DNA from: DASZBR01 sp033763845
GTDB taxonomy: Bacteria > Pseudomonadota > Gammaproteobacteria > DASZBR01
Assembly: GCA_033763845.1 (NCBI GenBank)
Contig: JANRJR010000070.1
Location: 1-64,000 of the forward strand
Length of the DNA: 64,000 nt
Direction: 5' to 3'
Below are positions 1 to 8,963 of the stretch, piece by piece. Both the position numbers and the translations under genes were made by a program. The notes beneath the pieces were generated by a model. The model ran no database searches and was not told where the DNA came from. It worked only from the letters and a program-made list of their open reading frames with translations. Positions within the stretch are counted from its first letter, which is position 1; every line of letters starts with the position of its first letter.

Positions 1-1
1 A

Positions 2-394
2 CCGGTTCCTCAATTACAAATTTCTCCGAATCAGGCCAACACTGCGCCCACGTCATCGCAAACTCAACACGCGTGGCAAAATTATGATTCACCGTTACGC
101 AATTGTGTAAAAGGCGATACCGTTCTTCCGTCAAACGGAAATGATTTATTTAGCGTACTGTTTCATAACAATGCAAACATTGATATCACAATGTCTATTC
201 AAGGATGGAAACAAAAAGATTGTTTAGTGAATTTTTCAGAAGCGGCGAACACGGTTTATTGTCGATTTAATCCGTCTGAGCTCCAGAATTTAATGAAAGT
301 GATCCTGAACTCGACGCAGTTTCTGCCGACAGACCCGTTTGCGCAGACATTGAATTCGAATTGTTCATCGACGCCGCCGTTCCCCACCAACTAG
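2..394 (+). CDS. C-terminal part of an unknown protein (starts before the window)
   Basis: The reading frame is open from base 2 to the TAG at 392-394, giving about 130 residues with no start visible, so the gene begins upstream of the window. The piece is rich in Asn, Ser, Thr and Pro, has four Cys, and shows no recognisable domain. Its last 128 bases overlap, tail to tail, the end of the convergent membrane-protein gene. Both frames look protein-like in the overlap, so either one tail is a read-through extension or the two genes really do overlap. Function unknown. Confidence 0.5.
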   Translation, partial: PVPQLQISPNQANTAPTSSQTQHAWQNYDSPLRNCVKGDTVLPSNGNDLFSVLFHNNANIDITMSIQGWKQKDCLVNFSEAANTVYCRFNPSELQNLMKVILNSTQFLPTDPFAQTLNSNCSSTPPFPTN

Positions 395-1331
395 CCCAGC
401 AACAACAATTGCTTAATTTTTCTTTCACGCGAGACCAGCAGCCTGTTTCTGTTTTTTTTACGGAAGGAATTAGTGGAACTTCTTCTTCGGGTGATGATGT
501 ACTGTTGTAATATTTGCTTGCTAATACTCCAACTCCAAAAACTGTCGCTGCGGCTGTAATTGCTTCTGCAGTATAAGTAGTCGCAGGCCATACAATCGAT
601 CTTAACTGGACATTATCCAATACAACGGAAATTGGATACGTCAACCAACTTAAATATTGTATGACACTTTGCGTTAACACAATATTCGGCCGTCCGTTTT
701 CACATAATTTTAAGGCTGTCGCCACGCCGGTAGACACTAAAATACTTATCGCACGATACAAAAATGCCCAATCAAAATTTACATTTGCGGCAACTAAAAT
801 ATCAGGCGTTATATTCAATAAACGCGATAATTGTGCCGCCACTAGAATGCTGCTTAATACTGTCGCGGATTTATTTTTCATCTCTAACGCTTGTGTAATG
901 GCATAACCTAACGCAACAGCGACCGCAGGAATTTCTAAGGGAACAATGACCCAATCCGGAACAATAATAGGCCCTATCTTTTTTTCGGCAAGCACAATTC
1001 CGGTCACCGCTATACTTGATACTAATCGTAATGCCATCCAATTCGCATGTAAAAAATTATCTATCGCTGTAAATACTTTTCGTACAACGGCATTTTTATT
1101 TTCTTCGTTGAGTGTTACAAAATGCGCAGCTGAACCAATGACATATGCTGATCCACCTATAAAAGCCACGGTAAAAGCAGTGGAAGATTGAACTTCAAAC
1201 GCCGCAATTAATTCAATTGTAATTAATTCAGGTGCCGATGAACGCAGAATACGCAACATACGAACAAATTGTTCGCTGCTAATAAATTGAGGCAGAGTTC
1301 GTGAAGGTTGTGGCGCAGCTTCTTCTAACAT
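267..1331 (-). CDS. Multi-pass membrane protein of unknown function
   Basis: A 354-residue protein. After a polar N-terminus it has several long hydrophobic stretches, for example around residues 50-70, 100-115, 125-145, 155-175, 190-205 and 255-275, suggesting five to eight membrane spans. A Cys/Trp-rich patch (NCCCWASWW, near residue 310) could be lipid-modified or metal-binding. The last 40 residues are Ser/Asn/Gly-rich and probably disordered. No family is recognised. The architecture (membrane core, Cys patch, disordered tail) would fit a secreted effector of an intracellular bacterium, but this is inference only. Confidence 0.6.
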   Translation of the reverse strand: MLEEAAPQPSRTLPQFISSEQFVRMLRILRSSAPELITIELIAAFEVQSSTAFTVAFIGGSAYVIGSAAHFVTLNEENKNAVVRKVFTAIDNFLHANWMALRLVSSIAVTGIVLAEKKIGPIIVPDWVIVPLEIPAVAVALGYAITQALEMKNKSATVLSSILVAAQLSRLLNITPDILVAANVNFDWAFLYRAISILVSTGVATALKLCENGRPNIVLTQSVIQYLSWLTYPISVVLDNVQLRSIVWPATTYTAEAITAAATVFGVGVLASKYYNSTSSPEEEVPLIPSVKKTETGCWSRVKEKLSNCCCWASWWGTAASMNNSNSMSAQTGLSAETASSSGSLSLNSGAQTD

Positions 1332-1436
1332 ACGGCATCTCCGACGTAATTAATTTTAAAGAGTATGGCATAGAAACCTTAAGGAAATATTAACGCTGTG
1401 GTATACTTTTCGCCACTTCACAAAGAGGAGACCACA

Positions 1437-1910
1437 ATGAAAAAATTGATATTTACTCTTTCTTTCTTTTGTTTAAGCCTATTTTCACTCAATGCGTTTG
1501 CGTTAAAAACCACAGATATCTTCGTACAAACGGCACCCGAAGCCACCATTACTAAATCTGCCGAACCTCATACATACCAATTAACGCTTAAAAACATCGC
1601 GAATTACGCGACTTATTTCTCTGACCGTCCTAGTCGAACCAGCAACGTCATGACACTCCAATCTTTCTTAGAATCCTGGAATAAAGGCTTTTTGAAAGAT
1701 GCACCCAACGCGAGCATTTCTGGCGTCGTAAACGACAAGCTCGTCAATTTCCCCGCGGAACTAACACAACCTAGCTACGATGCCGCAAAAAAAACATTAA
1801 CCTATATTGTTCATCCTCTAGAAGGCAAAGAGAGCACTATTCCTCATAATCTTCGCATGAGCGATGTTTCACTCTTTATTGATCCCCTTTGTTTAAGTTG
1901 CCTCGGGTAA
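1437..1910 (+). CDS. Small exported protein, unknown
   Basis: The start chosen is the ATG at 1437, which has GAGGAG 7 bases upstream; an in-frame start at 1398 would add 13 residues before the signal peptide and lacks a ribosome site. The 157-residue product begins MKKLIFTLSFFCLSLFSLNAFA, a clear Sec signal peptide with cleavage near Ala22. The mature part has no recognised domain and ends with a CLSCLG pair of cysteines. A TATACT -10-like box at 1402-1407 lies just upstream. It sits 45 bases before secA on the same strand and could be co-transcribed with it. Probably periplasmic. Confidence 0.75.
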   Translation: MKKLIFTLSFFCLSLFSLNAFALKTTDIFVQTAPEATITKSAEPHTYQLTLKNIANYATYFSDRPSRTSNVMTLQSFLESWNKGFLKDAPNASISGVVNDKLVNFPAELTQPSYDAAKKTLTYIVHPLEGKESTIPHNLRMSDVSLFIDPLCLSCLG

Positions 1911-1955
1911 CCCAATTTAGTAAAGTGCGCGATCTAACTTCAGTGACTGGATCTT

Positions 1956-4535
1956 ATGATTGTTAAATTACTTAGCAAGATTTTCGGCAACCGCAACGAC
2001 CGAACCTTAAAACGCCTTCGAAAACGCGTAACCGAAATCAATGCTCTAGAAAGCTCCCTCACCGGACTTTCTGATGAAGCTCTTCAAGGTAAAACGCGCG
2101 AATTCCGTGAACGTTTAGGCGTGGGCAAAAAAACTGTCGAAGAAATCCGAGCACAACTACCCGCCCTCCTTCCCGAAGCATTTGCTGTCGTTCGTGAAGT
2201 CAGTCGTCGAACATTAGGGCTGCGTCATTTTGATGTGCAATTAATTGGTGGAATGGTATTGCACGAAGGCAAAATTGCCGAAATGCGTACCGGCGAAGGC
2301 AAAACATTGATGGCAACGCTCGCCATCTATTTAAATGCATTAGTCGGACAAGGTGTTCATCTTGTTACCGTAAATGATTATCTCGCCAAACGTGACGCAG
2401 AATGGATGGCGCCCATTTACAATTACCTAGGCTTATCCGTCGGCGTGATTCTCACAAACATGACCGCTCACGAAAAACGTGATGCGTACAACTGCGATAT
2501 CACATACGGTACTAATAACGAATTTGGTTTTGATTATCTCCGCGACAACATGGCATTTACCCTCGAAGAAAAAGTTCAACGACGATTAGCGTTTGCCATC
2601 GTCGACGAAGTAGATTCTATTTTAATTGACGAAGCACGTACGCCGTTAATTATTTCGGGTGCTGCGGATACTAGCTCCGATTTATATACCAAGATTAATC
2701 AATTGATTCCTCATCTGAAAAAACAACGCAAAGAAAATGAAGACGGTGATTTTTCTGTTGACGAAAAAGCACGTCAAATTACGATTTCTGAGGCAGGACA
2801 TCAAACCGTTGAAAAGTTAATGATTCAACATGGTTTAATTGAAGAAGACGAAAGTTTGTATGACGCAAAAAATATTACTTTAATGCATCATTTAAATTCT
2901 GCGCTTAAGGCCCATCATTTATTTCAACGCGACGTAGATTACATTGTTCAAAATAATCAAATCGTTATTGTCGATGAACACACCGGCCGCACAATGCCCG
3001 GCCGTCGGTGGTCGGATGGATTACACCAAGCTGTTGAAGCAAAAGAAAACACTGCGATTCAACAAGAAAATCAAACCTTGGCGTCAATTACATTCCAAAA
3101 CTATTTTCGCTTATATGACAAATTAGCAGGAATGACGGGAACCGCAGATACAGAAGCGTATGAATTTCAACATATTTACGGCTTAGAAGTGGTTGTCATT
3201 CCAACCAATGTTCCGATTAATCGCACAGATAATCCGGATCAAGTTTTCTTAAAAATGCCGCATAAATTCAAAGCAATTATTGATGACATCAAAGATTGTC
3301 GTTCGCGAAATCAACCTGTATTAGTGGGGACAGCCTCAATTGAAACGTCGGAATATTTATCAAATTTATTAAATCAAGAAAAAATTCCGCACCAGGTATT
3401 AAATGCAAAATTCCATGAAAAAGAAGCCCAAATTGTTGCTGAAGCCGGAAGACCAGGCGCAGTAACAATTGCAACTAACATGGCAGGTCGTGGAACAGAT
3501 ATTGTTTTAGGTGGCAAAGAAGATCACGCTGAAAATAAAGACATTTGGCAACAACGTCACAATGAAGTCATTAAAGCAGGCGGATTACATATTATTGGTT
3601 CAGAACGTCATGAATCTCGCCGTATTGATAATCAATTACGTGGACGCTCAGGACGCCAAGGTGATCCGGGCAGCACACGCCTTTATTTATCGCTTGAAGA
3701 TAATCTAATGCGCATTTTTGCCGCTGATCGATTATCGGGATTGATGCAAAAACTGGGCATGAAAGAAGACGAAGCGATTATTTCACCGTTAGTCACTCGC
3801 GCAATTGAAAATGCACAACGCAAAGTGGAAAGCCGAAATTTCGATATCCGTAAACAGTTATTGGAATACGATGACGTCGCCAATGAACAACGTAAAGTGA
3901 TTTACGAACAACGCACTGAATTAATGGCTGTTACCGATATATCCGAAACCATTAAAAATATCCGTGAAGATGTCATTAAACATACTATCGACATTTATAT
4001 CCATCCCGAAAGCTTGGAAGAACAATGGGACATTACGGGATTAGAAAATCAAATTGCCCAAGATTTTGGACTATCCATACCGATTCAAGAATGGCTAAAC
4101 AACGATGAAACGCTTCACGAAGAAACCTTGCGTGATAAAATCTTAAAAGAAACTGAGCAAGCCTATACGCAAAAAGAAGCTGAACTTGGCAGCGAAACAT
4201 TACGCCAAATTGAAAAGTCCGTGATGCTGCAACAATTGGATATTCTTTGGAAAGAGCATTTAGCTCACATGGATTATTTACGCCAAGGCATTCATTTACG
4301 AGGCTATGCGCAAAAAAATCCCAAACAAGAATATAAACGCGAAGCATTTGAATTATTTACTCGCATGCTTGGAACACTAAAACATCAAGTCATCAGTATT
4401 TTGAGCACAATAAATTTGCAGCCGCAACAAGATACCTCACCAACTTCACCACCTCTAGTGGGTCGTAATGATCTCTGTCCGTGTGGCTCTGGGAAAAAAT
4501 TTAAACAATGTCACGGTCAACTCACGGTTATATAA
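1956..4535 (+). CDS. secA: Preprotein translocase ATPase SecA
   Basis: SecA is the motor that drives unfolded preproteins through SecYEG at the inner membrane. The N-terminus (MIVKLLSKIFGNRNDRTLKR) matches the gammaproteobacterial family start. Walker A is RTGEGKT at 111-117, the DEAD-like Walker B (VDEVDSILIDEAR) is near 207-219, and the second motor domain carries GRGTDI and QLRGRSGRQGD. The C-terminus ends in the zinc-binding SecB/lipid tail CPCGSGKKFKQCH. At 859 residues it is about 40 shorter than E. coli SecA, mainly in the C-terminal linker. It overlaps mutT by 28 bases, reproducing the common secA-mutT order. Confidence 0.98.
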   Translation: MIVKLLSKIFGNRNDRTLKRLRKRVTEINALESSLTGLSDEALQGKTREFRERLGVGKKTVEEIRAQLPALLPEAFAVVREVSRRTLGLRHFDVQLIGGMVLHEGKIAEMRTGEGKTLMATLAIYLNALVGQGVHLVTVNDYLAKRDAEWMAPIYNYLGLSVGVILTNMTAHEKRDAYNCDITYGTNNEFGFDYLRDNMAFTLEEKVQRRLAFAIVDEVDSILIDEARTPLIISGAADTSSDLYTKINQLIPHLKKQRKENEDGDFSVDEKARQITISEAGHQTVEKLMIQHGLIEEDESLYDAKNITLMHHLNSALKAHHLFQRDVDYIVQNNQIVIVDEHTGRTMPGRRWSDGLHQAVEAKENTAIQQENQTLASITFQNYFRLYDKLAGMTGTADTEAYEFQHIYGLEVVVIPTNVPINRTDNPDQVFLKMPHKFKAIIDDIKDCRSRNQPVLVGTASIETSEYLSNLLNQEKIPHQVLNAKFHEKEAQIVAEAGRPGAVTIATNMAGRGTDIVLGGKEDHAENKDIWQQRHNEVIKAGGLHIIGSERHESRRIDNQLRGRSGRQGDPGSTRLYLSLEDNLMRIFAADRLSGLMQKLGMKEDEAIISPLVTRAIENAQRKVESRNFDIRKQLLEYDDVANEQRKVIYEQRTELMAVTDISETIKNIREDVIKHTIDIYIHPESLEEQWDITGLENQIAQDFGLSIPIQEWLNNDETLHEETLRDKILKETEQAYTQKEAELGSETLRQIEKSVMLQQLDILWKEHLAHMDYLRQGIHLRGYAQKNPKQEYKREAFELFTRMLGTLKHQVISILSTINLQPQQDTSPTSPPLVGRNDLCPCGSGKKFKQCHGQLTVI

Positions 4536-4915
4536 AAGTCGCTGTCGGCATCATTATTAATGACCAAAATCAGGTTTTAGTTTCCTTGCGAAGAACCAAT
4601 ACGCCTTATGCTGGATTATGGGAGTTTCCAGGTGGAAAATTCGAACCAAAAGAAAGTGCGTTTGATGCATTAAAGCGTGAATTACTGGAAGAAATTGGTA
4701 TTACGCTCCACTCAGCTTCACCTTGGATGTGCATTCAACATGACTACGGTGACAGGCGCGTAGCACTGGATACTTGGCGAATAGAAGATTATGATGGCAC
4801 CCCGTATGGGCGTGAAGGACAGATAGTCCGCTGGGTAAATCAAACAGAGCTCAATCAGCTGGTTTTTCCTGAAGGAAATAAAGCAATTGTGGATGCGGTA
4901 AAAGAAATTTTGTGA
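4508..4915 (+). CDS. mutT: Nudix hydrolase MutT (8-oxo-dGTP diphosphatase)
   Basis: A 135-residue Nudix protein, the normal size for MutT, which hydrolyses 8-oxo-dGTP to keep oxidised guanine out of DNA. The Nudix box is complete: G43, E49, then R57-E58-L-L-E61-E62-I-G64, matching Gx5Ex7REUxEExGU. The preceding LWEFPGGK is typical of MutT proper. The ATG at 4508 lies inside the end of secA in another frame, implying translational coupling. The secA-mutT order is conserved in many gammaproteobacteria, which strengthens the assignment. Confidence 0.93.
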   Translation: MSRSTHGYIKVAVGIIINDQNQVLVSLRRTNTPYAGLWEFPGGKFEPKESAFDALKRELLEEIGITLHSASPWMCIQHDYGDRRVALDTWRIEDYDGTPYGREGQIVRWVNQTELNQLVFPEGNKAIVDAVKEIL

Positions 4916-4947
4916 TATAAATTTAACATTGAGGAGGAAACACAATC

Positions 4948-5160
4948 ATGTCTAATGAAGCAAGCCATTCTGAAGAAAATTTTATCAATAAGCTTATCGC
5001 TGCAAAAACTCCTGTATCCGTCTTTATGCGCAACGGCATTAAGTTGACAGGGATTTTGGTTGCTGCTGATGAAGAAGTTCTTTACTTGAAGAACACTATC
5101 ACCCAGATGGTCTATAAGCATGCTGTTAGCACCATCGTTCCTGCAAGCAACGTGGAATAA
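4948..5160 (+). CDS. hfq: RNA chaperone Hfq
   Basis: A 70-residue Sm-fold protein preceded by a strong GAGGAGG site. The Sm1 region (NGIKLTGILVAADEEVLYLKN) and the Sm2 motif YKHAVSTIVP are clear, including the YKH triad that builds the proximal U-binding pore. The usual N-terminal Gln-Asp of enteric Hfq is replaced by Glu-Glu. Hfq hexamers pair sRNAs with mRNAs. It is not next to miaA/hflX here but between mutT and an RNA helicase. A second, more divergent copy lies at 50869-51069. Confidence 0.9.
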   Translation: MSNEASHSEENFINKLIAAKTPVSVFMRNGIKLTGILVAADEEVLYLKNTITQMVYKHAVSTIVPASNVE

Positions 5161-5208
5161 ACCCCACTAAAACTCTTGTTTTTACTTGCTTTTTTATCCC
5201 AAATAGCT

Positions 5209-5233
5209 GAAGATGGCTGTCTTAGTCATCTTC
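5209..5233 (+). other. Hairpin just before the helicase start
   Basis: GAAGATG (5209-5215) and CATCTTC (5227-5233) form a perfect 7-bp stem with an 11-base loop. It has no following T-run, so it is a poor terminator for hfq. Lying 16 bases before the helicase ATG, it could shape the helicase mRNA leader. Confidence 0.35.
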
Positions 5234-5249
5234 CTATGTGGACCTAATA

Positions 5250-7172
5250 ATGTCATTTCATGAGCTTCATCTCGCTGCCCCGCTTCTAGCTGCTATTCAA
5301 TCGAAAGGTTATAAAAAACCAACGCCGATTCAGCAAAAAGCCATCCCCATTATTTTGAGTGGAAACGACCTCATTGGGAAAGCCCCCACAGGAACAGGTA
5401 AAACAGCGGCATTTATGTTACCCGCCTTACATAAAATTGCCGGGTCTTCGCACCGCCAACATCCACAGGTTTTAGTGCTTTCACCGACCCGTGAATTGGC
5501 CAACCAGATTACTCAAGTTATCTATGATTACGGCAAAGAAATGGGTGTCAAACCCGTCAGTATTTTGGGAGGCATGCCTTATCGCGACCAACAACGTAAA
5601 TTGTCTCGCTCTCATGACATCATCATCGGCACACCGGGACGATTAATGGATTACATTCGAAGAGGCGCGCTGGATTTATCGCATATTTCTATGCTGATTT
5701 TAGACGAAGCGGATCGTATGTTAGACATGGGATTTATTGAAGACGTTGAGTTTATTGCGTCGCAAATTCCCAAGAAAAGACAAACGCTATTATTCACAGC
5801 AACTACAGATAAACGCTTACTCCTATTGTCGCAAAATATTTTACGCACCCCACAATTTATTGAAGTCGAGCATGAAAAAGCCACTCTCGACAATATTCAG
5901 CAATATCTGTATGTCACCAACGATGGTTCACACAAATTTAAGCTTTTGCAGCATTTATTGAAAGAAGAGAACGTTTTCAAAGCGGTCATTTTTTCTGGCA
6001 CAAAACACAATGCTGATCGCATTGCACGAGATCTAACGCAACTTAATTTTCAAGCCGGCGCTTTGCATGGCGACATGAATCAGAAGAAGCGTAATCGTAC
6101 GATTACCGATTTTAGAACGGGCAAAATTCAATTTCTCGTTGCAACGGATGTTGCTGCACGCGGTATCGATATTAATGATATTTCCCATGTTATTAATTAC
6201 GATTTACCAAAGTTTTCAGAAGATTATGTACACCGTATTGGCCGAACCGGTCGTGCAGGAAAAGAAGGTGTTGCGATTTCATTTGCTTCTTCAAATGAAT
6301 TTCCTGCGCTGAAAAAAATTGAGCGCTTTACCCGTCAACCGATTTCACAAAAAACTGTTAAAGGTTTGGAACCCCATTCACAGCCTAAAGAAGAAAAATC
6401 GTTTGGCAATAAATCCAAGAAAAAGTTTGGTGGGAAATTTGGTGGCAGACCTGAAAGAAGTTTCAGCGAACGTAACGAACGTTCTGAAAAACGTAGCTTT
6501 GGAAATAAACCTAAACGTAGCTTTAGAAGCGATTCAGATCGAGATGTGGGTGATAAACCGAAGAAAAAATTTGGCGGAAATTTTGAACGTGGAAATTTCG
6601 GCGACAAACCCAAGAGAAGATTTGGTGATAAACCTGAAAGAAATTTCACCGATCGCAATGAACGTTCTGAAAAACGTAGTTTCGGTGATAAACCTAAAAG
6701 AAGTTTTGGAGACAGACCAGAAAGAAGTTTCAGTGAACGTTCTGAAAAACGTAGCTTTGGTGATAAACCTAAACGTAGTTTCGGTGGAAACTCCGACAGA
6801 AATTTTGGCGACAAGCCTAAAAGAACTTTTGGAGACAGACCTGAAAGAAGTTTCAGTGAACGCTCTGAAAAACGTAGCTCCGGTGAGAAACCAAAACGCA
6901 GTTTTGGCGGAAACTCAGACAGAAATTTTGGCGATAAACCTAAAAGAAATTTTGGAGACAGGCCTGAAAGAAGTTTCGGCGAACGTTCTGAAAAACGTAG
7001 CTTTGGTGATAAACCTAAACGTAGTTTCGGTGGAAACTCCGACAGAAATTTTGGCGATAAACCGAAGAAAAAATTTGGTGCCCGCGACGCCGGCAAAAAA
7101 GATTTTGGCAAATCCTTCAACAAAGATTCCAAAAAACCTTTCAAGAAACACTTCAAGAAAGATAAAGAATAA
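5250..7172 (+). CDS. rhlE: DEAD-box RNA helicase, RhlE type, with repetitive basic tail
   Basis: All helicase motifs are present: Q motif (KPTPIQQ), I (APTGTGKT), Ia (PTRELA), Ib (TPGR), II (DEAD, within DEADRMLDMGF), III (TAT), V (ATDVAARGIDI) and VI (HRIGRTGRAG). The core of about 380 residues matches RhlE/DeaD enzymes that unwind structured RNA in ribosome assembly and decay. The remaining 240-250 residues are a low-complexity Arg/Lys/Gly/Phe/Ser tail built from a 41-residue unit. ATG 5250 gives the family-like start MSFHELHL; an in-frame GTG at 5238 is the alternative. Neither start has a strong ribosome site. Confidence 0.92.
   Translation: MSFHELHLAAPLLAAIQSKGYKKPTPIQQKAIPIILSGNDLIGKAPTGTGKTAAFMLPALHKIAGSSHRQHPQVLVLSPTRELANQITQVIYDYGKEMGVKPVSILGGMPYRDQQRKLSRSHDIIIGTPGRLMDYIRRGALDLSHISMLILDEADRMLDMGFIEDVEFIASQIPKKRQTLLFTATTDKRLLLLSQNILRTPQFIEVEHEKATLDNIQQYLYVTNDGSHKFKLLQHLLKEENVFKAVIFSGTKHNADRIARDLTQLNFQAGALHGDMNQKKRNRTITDFRTGKIQFLVATDVAARGIDINDISHVINYDLPKFSEDYVHRIGRTGRAGKEGVAISFASSNEFPALKKIERFTRQPISQKTVKGLEPHSQPKEEKSFGNKSKKKFGGKFGGRPERSFSERNERSEKRSFGNKPKRSFRSDSDRDVGDKPKKKFGGNFERGNFGDKPKRRFGDKPERNFTDRNERSEKRSFGDKPKRSFGDRPERSFSERSEKRSFGDKPKRSFGGNSDRNFGDKPKRTFGDRPERSFSERSEKRSSGEKPKRSFGGNSDRNFGDKPKRNFGDRPERSFGERSEKRSFGDKPKRSFGGNSDRNFGDKPKKKFGARDAGKKDFGKSFNKDSKKPFKKHFKKDKE
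6745..7113 (+). repeat. Three tandem 123-bp repeats in the helicase tail
   Basis: Within the helicase gene a 41-codon unit (beginning near SEKRSFGDKPKRSFGG and containing NSDRNFGDKPKR) occurs about three times in a row, with shorter, more diverged units upstream to about 6450. The DNA copies are nearly identical, so the array probably changes length by slippage or recombination. The unit is basic and aromatic, as in RNA-binding or phase-separating tails. Confidence 0.75.
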
Positions 7173-7182
7173 TTCGTAATCC

Positions 7183-7208
7183 TAAACCCGTTGAATTCGA
7201 CGGGTTTA
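7183..7208 (+). terminator. Hairpin after rhlE, probable terminator
   Basis: TAAACCCGT (7183-7191) pairs perfectly with ACGGGTTTA (7200-7208) around an 8-base loop, 11 bases after the helicase stop. The stem itself ends in TTT but no long T-run follows, so termination may be only partial. Confidence 0.5.
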
Positions 7209-7239
7209 AAATTAAAGTCCCTCTTGTTATGATCTACGA

Positions 7240-8103
7240 ATGCAAAAAACCTCAGTACGCGACATCACATCATGGATTGAAAATATCAACAACGGATTGA
7301 CCGGCGGAAGCTGTTTTAACCCAAAATTTCTTAAACCATATCACTTTGTCACACTTGCCCTAGAATTAAAGCGTTATCAAGAAAAAGAACTCCACATTTC
7401 AAATGAATTAGCAGATTATGCAGCAACAATGGGGTTATGGGATGCCATTGAAATTCCTTCACCCTCAACCATCTCAAAAAATAAACGGGCGACGACTTTT
7501 TTACCCATCGAACCACTTAAATCATTAAATACCGTACAAAATAGCGCTGAAAAAATCATGGGGATTTTAAAATCTCATTGCGTGGATAAAAATACCGCCG
7601 AAAGTTTAAGCTGCATGCTATTAGAATTACTCGAAAACTGTTTTGCGCACGCAGCTATTGAACACGGCCTGCATGGTTTAGTCTGCGCACAACCCTGGAC
7701 CAATGGAAAACTCGCGCAAATTGCTTTAGTCGATAGCGGAATTGGTATCCGAAATTCATTAGGACAAAATCCTGAACTGCGAACACTTCTCGATGGCGAA
7801 AATTGCTGCGAACTTGCTACTCAATATGGTATTACCGGCAAACCTGAAAAAGGCCATACTGGTTATGGTTTAACCCTAGCAAGAGATTTAATCGAACAAA
7901 ACAACGGCAATTTAATTATCATTTCCAAAAGCGAATTATTTCAAAGCTGTGAAAATAAATGGCAGAAACAGTACTGTGAACTTCCTTGGCATGGTACCCT
8001 TATCATCATGGAGCTAAATATGGACCGCGCGTTGGATTCTGCGGATGTTTTTAATAAATGGCCATTGCCCAAGGGTTATACTAATGAAGACTTCGACGAT
8101 TAA
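7240..8103 (+). CDS. GHKL-type ATPase (histidine-kinase-like)
   Basis: A 287-residue protein. Residues about 100-240 form an HATPase_c domain with N-box ELLENCFAHA (129-138), G1 box DSGIGI (165-170) and G2 box GHTGYGLTLA. No membrane segment or phospho-accepting His domain is seen; the N-terminal 95 residues are unrecognised. The fold resembles anti-sigma (SpoIIAB/RsbW-like) ATPases. The next gene, overlapping by 20 bases, encodes a DUF4325/STAS-like protein; such pairs recur in bacteria and are thought to be a signalling switch, though the target is not known. Confidence 0.75.
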   Translation: MQKTSVRDITSWIENINNGLTGGSCFNPKFLKPYHFVTLALELKRYQEKELHISNELADYAATMGLWDAIEIPSPSTISKNKRATTFLPIEPLKSLNTVQNSAEKIMGILKSHCVDKNTAESLSCMLLELLENCFAHAAIEHGLHGLVCAQPWTNGKLAQIALVDSGIGIRNSLGQNPELRTLLDGENCCELATQYGITGKPEKGHTGYGLTLARDLIEQNNGNLIIISKSELFQSCENKWQKQYCELPWHGTLIIMELNMDRALDSADVFNKWPLPKGYTNEDFDD

Positions 8104-8383
8104 ACTCAAGATTACCAAAACATTTCCTTTCACCTCTACGCGAGCCGAAGGTATTCAAGCACGCGAAAAATTGCTCCAGCTTTTAGAAACTCACCCTTCA
8201 CTCACATTAGATTTTGCAAAAACACAAATTACGGTTTCATTTGCAGATGAATGTTTAGGCGTACTGATTGAACAGCTCGGGAAAAAAAAATTTCAGCAAA
8301 AAATCATATTGGAAAATATTTCACCAACGCTGCAGTCACTCTTAAATCATATTCTGACTAGGAGAGTGACATCGCCGGAGTAG
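8084..8383 (+). CDS. DUF4325 / STAS-like domain protein
   Basis: The ATG at 8084 is preferred (AAGGG 8 bases upstream) over one at 8045; it gives 99 residues and overlaps the ATPase gene by 20 bases. The stretch after residue 40 (LDFAKTQITVSFADECLGVL) and the following EQLGKKKF and IILENISPTL match the pattern of DUF4325, a small STAS-like domain found beside GHKL ATPases. It probably acts as the binding partner of the upstream ATPase, by analogy with anti-sigma antagonist pairs. Its end overlaps the convergent next gene by 26 bases. Confidence 0.65.
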   Translation: MKTSTIKLKITKTFPFTSTRAEGIQAREKLLQLLETHPSLTLDFAKTQITVSFADECLGVLIEQLGKKKFQQKIILENISPTLQSLLNHILTRRVTSPE

Positions 8384-8903
8384 GAGCTGACTGAGGAAGC
8401 GGGTTCAACGCTTTATCACATGCTGCTTGAGCATATTTGGCTAACGGCATTAATCCTTCACTGACTTGAAGATCGTGACTAAATTTTTCTGTAACCAACC
8501 CTCTAATGATTCCTTCGACCACTTTTGAACGATCAATTAAACGATCGCTCACATGAGATTGACTGATAACCCGTGCATTTTGAACTAATGAGACCGCTAA
8601 TAAACCAATCAATACGGCTTGAATTTTAATCGCATCATCTCGCCCATCGACTGCCGTTTCAACAATTGCACGCATCCCAGAAGATGCATTAAAAAATGCC
8701 AACATCGCACTGGCAATAACAGCATCTTTTTTATCCCACAGCTGATTAAAATACAACGAACGTGTTTGATTACGACGATCTTGGACTTGAAACACATAAG
8801 CCATTTCAGATTTTAATGTTTCAATTGCATGCTTTTCTTCCGCAAACATACCATGTTTGTGGAGCCCTGCATTTTCTGGCGATTTTTCGTGACTAATTGT
8901 CAT
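8358..8903 (-). CDS. Hypothetical protein with one or two membrane segments
   Basis: A 181-residue protein. The N-terminus is polar with a GLHKHGMFAEEKHA stretch, then come two hydrophobic segments (around 64-80 and 93-107) and a helical C-terminal half ending in a Pro/Ala/Ser tail. No family is recognised. It is convergent with the DUF4325 gene and overlaps it by 26 bases. Confidence 0.6.
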   Translation of the reverse strand: MTISHEKSPENAGLHKHGMFAEEKHAIETLKSEMAYVFQVQDRRNQTRSLYFNQLWDKKDAVIASAMLAFFNASSGMRAIVETAVDGRDDAIKIQAVLIGLLAVSLVQNARVISQSHVSDRLIDRSKVVEGIIRGLVTEKFSHDLQVSEGLMPLAKYAQAACDKALNPLPQSAPTPAMSLS

Positions 8904-8963
8904 TGAACCCTCTCATTCTGATCGTAACAAACAATAAAGACTCGTCATTATACGCTATTTTCA

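Noticed and set aside
6319..7179. Long open frames (286 and 273 codons) on both strands in the helicase tail
   Set aside because: They are shadow frames created by the repeated RSFGDKP codons; no ribosome sites and Leu/Val/Ser-monotonous proteins.
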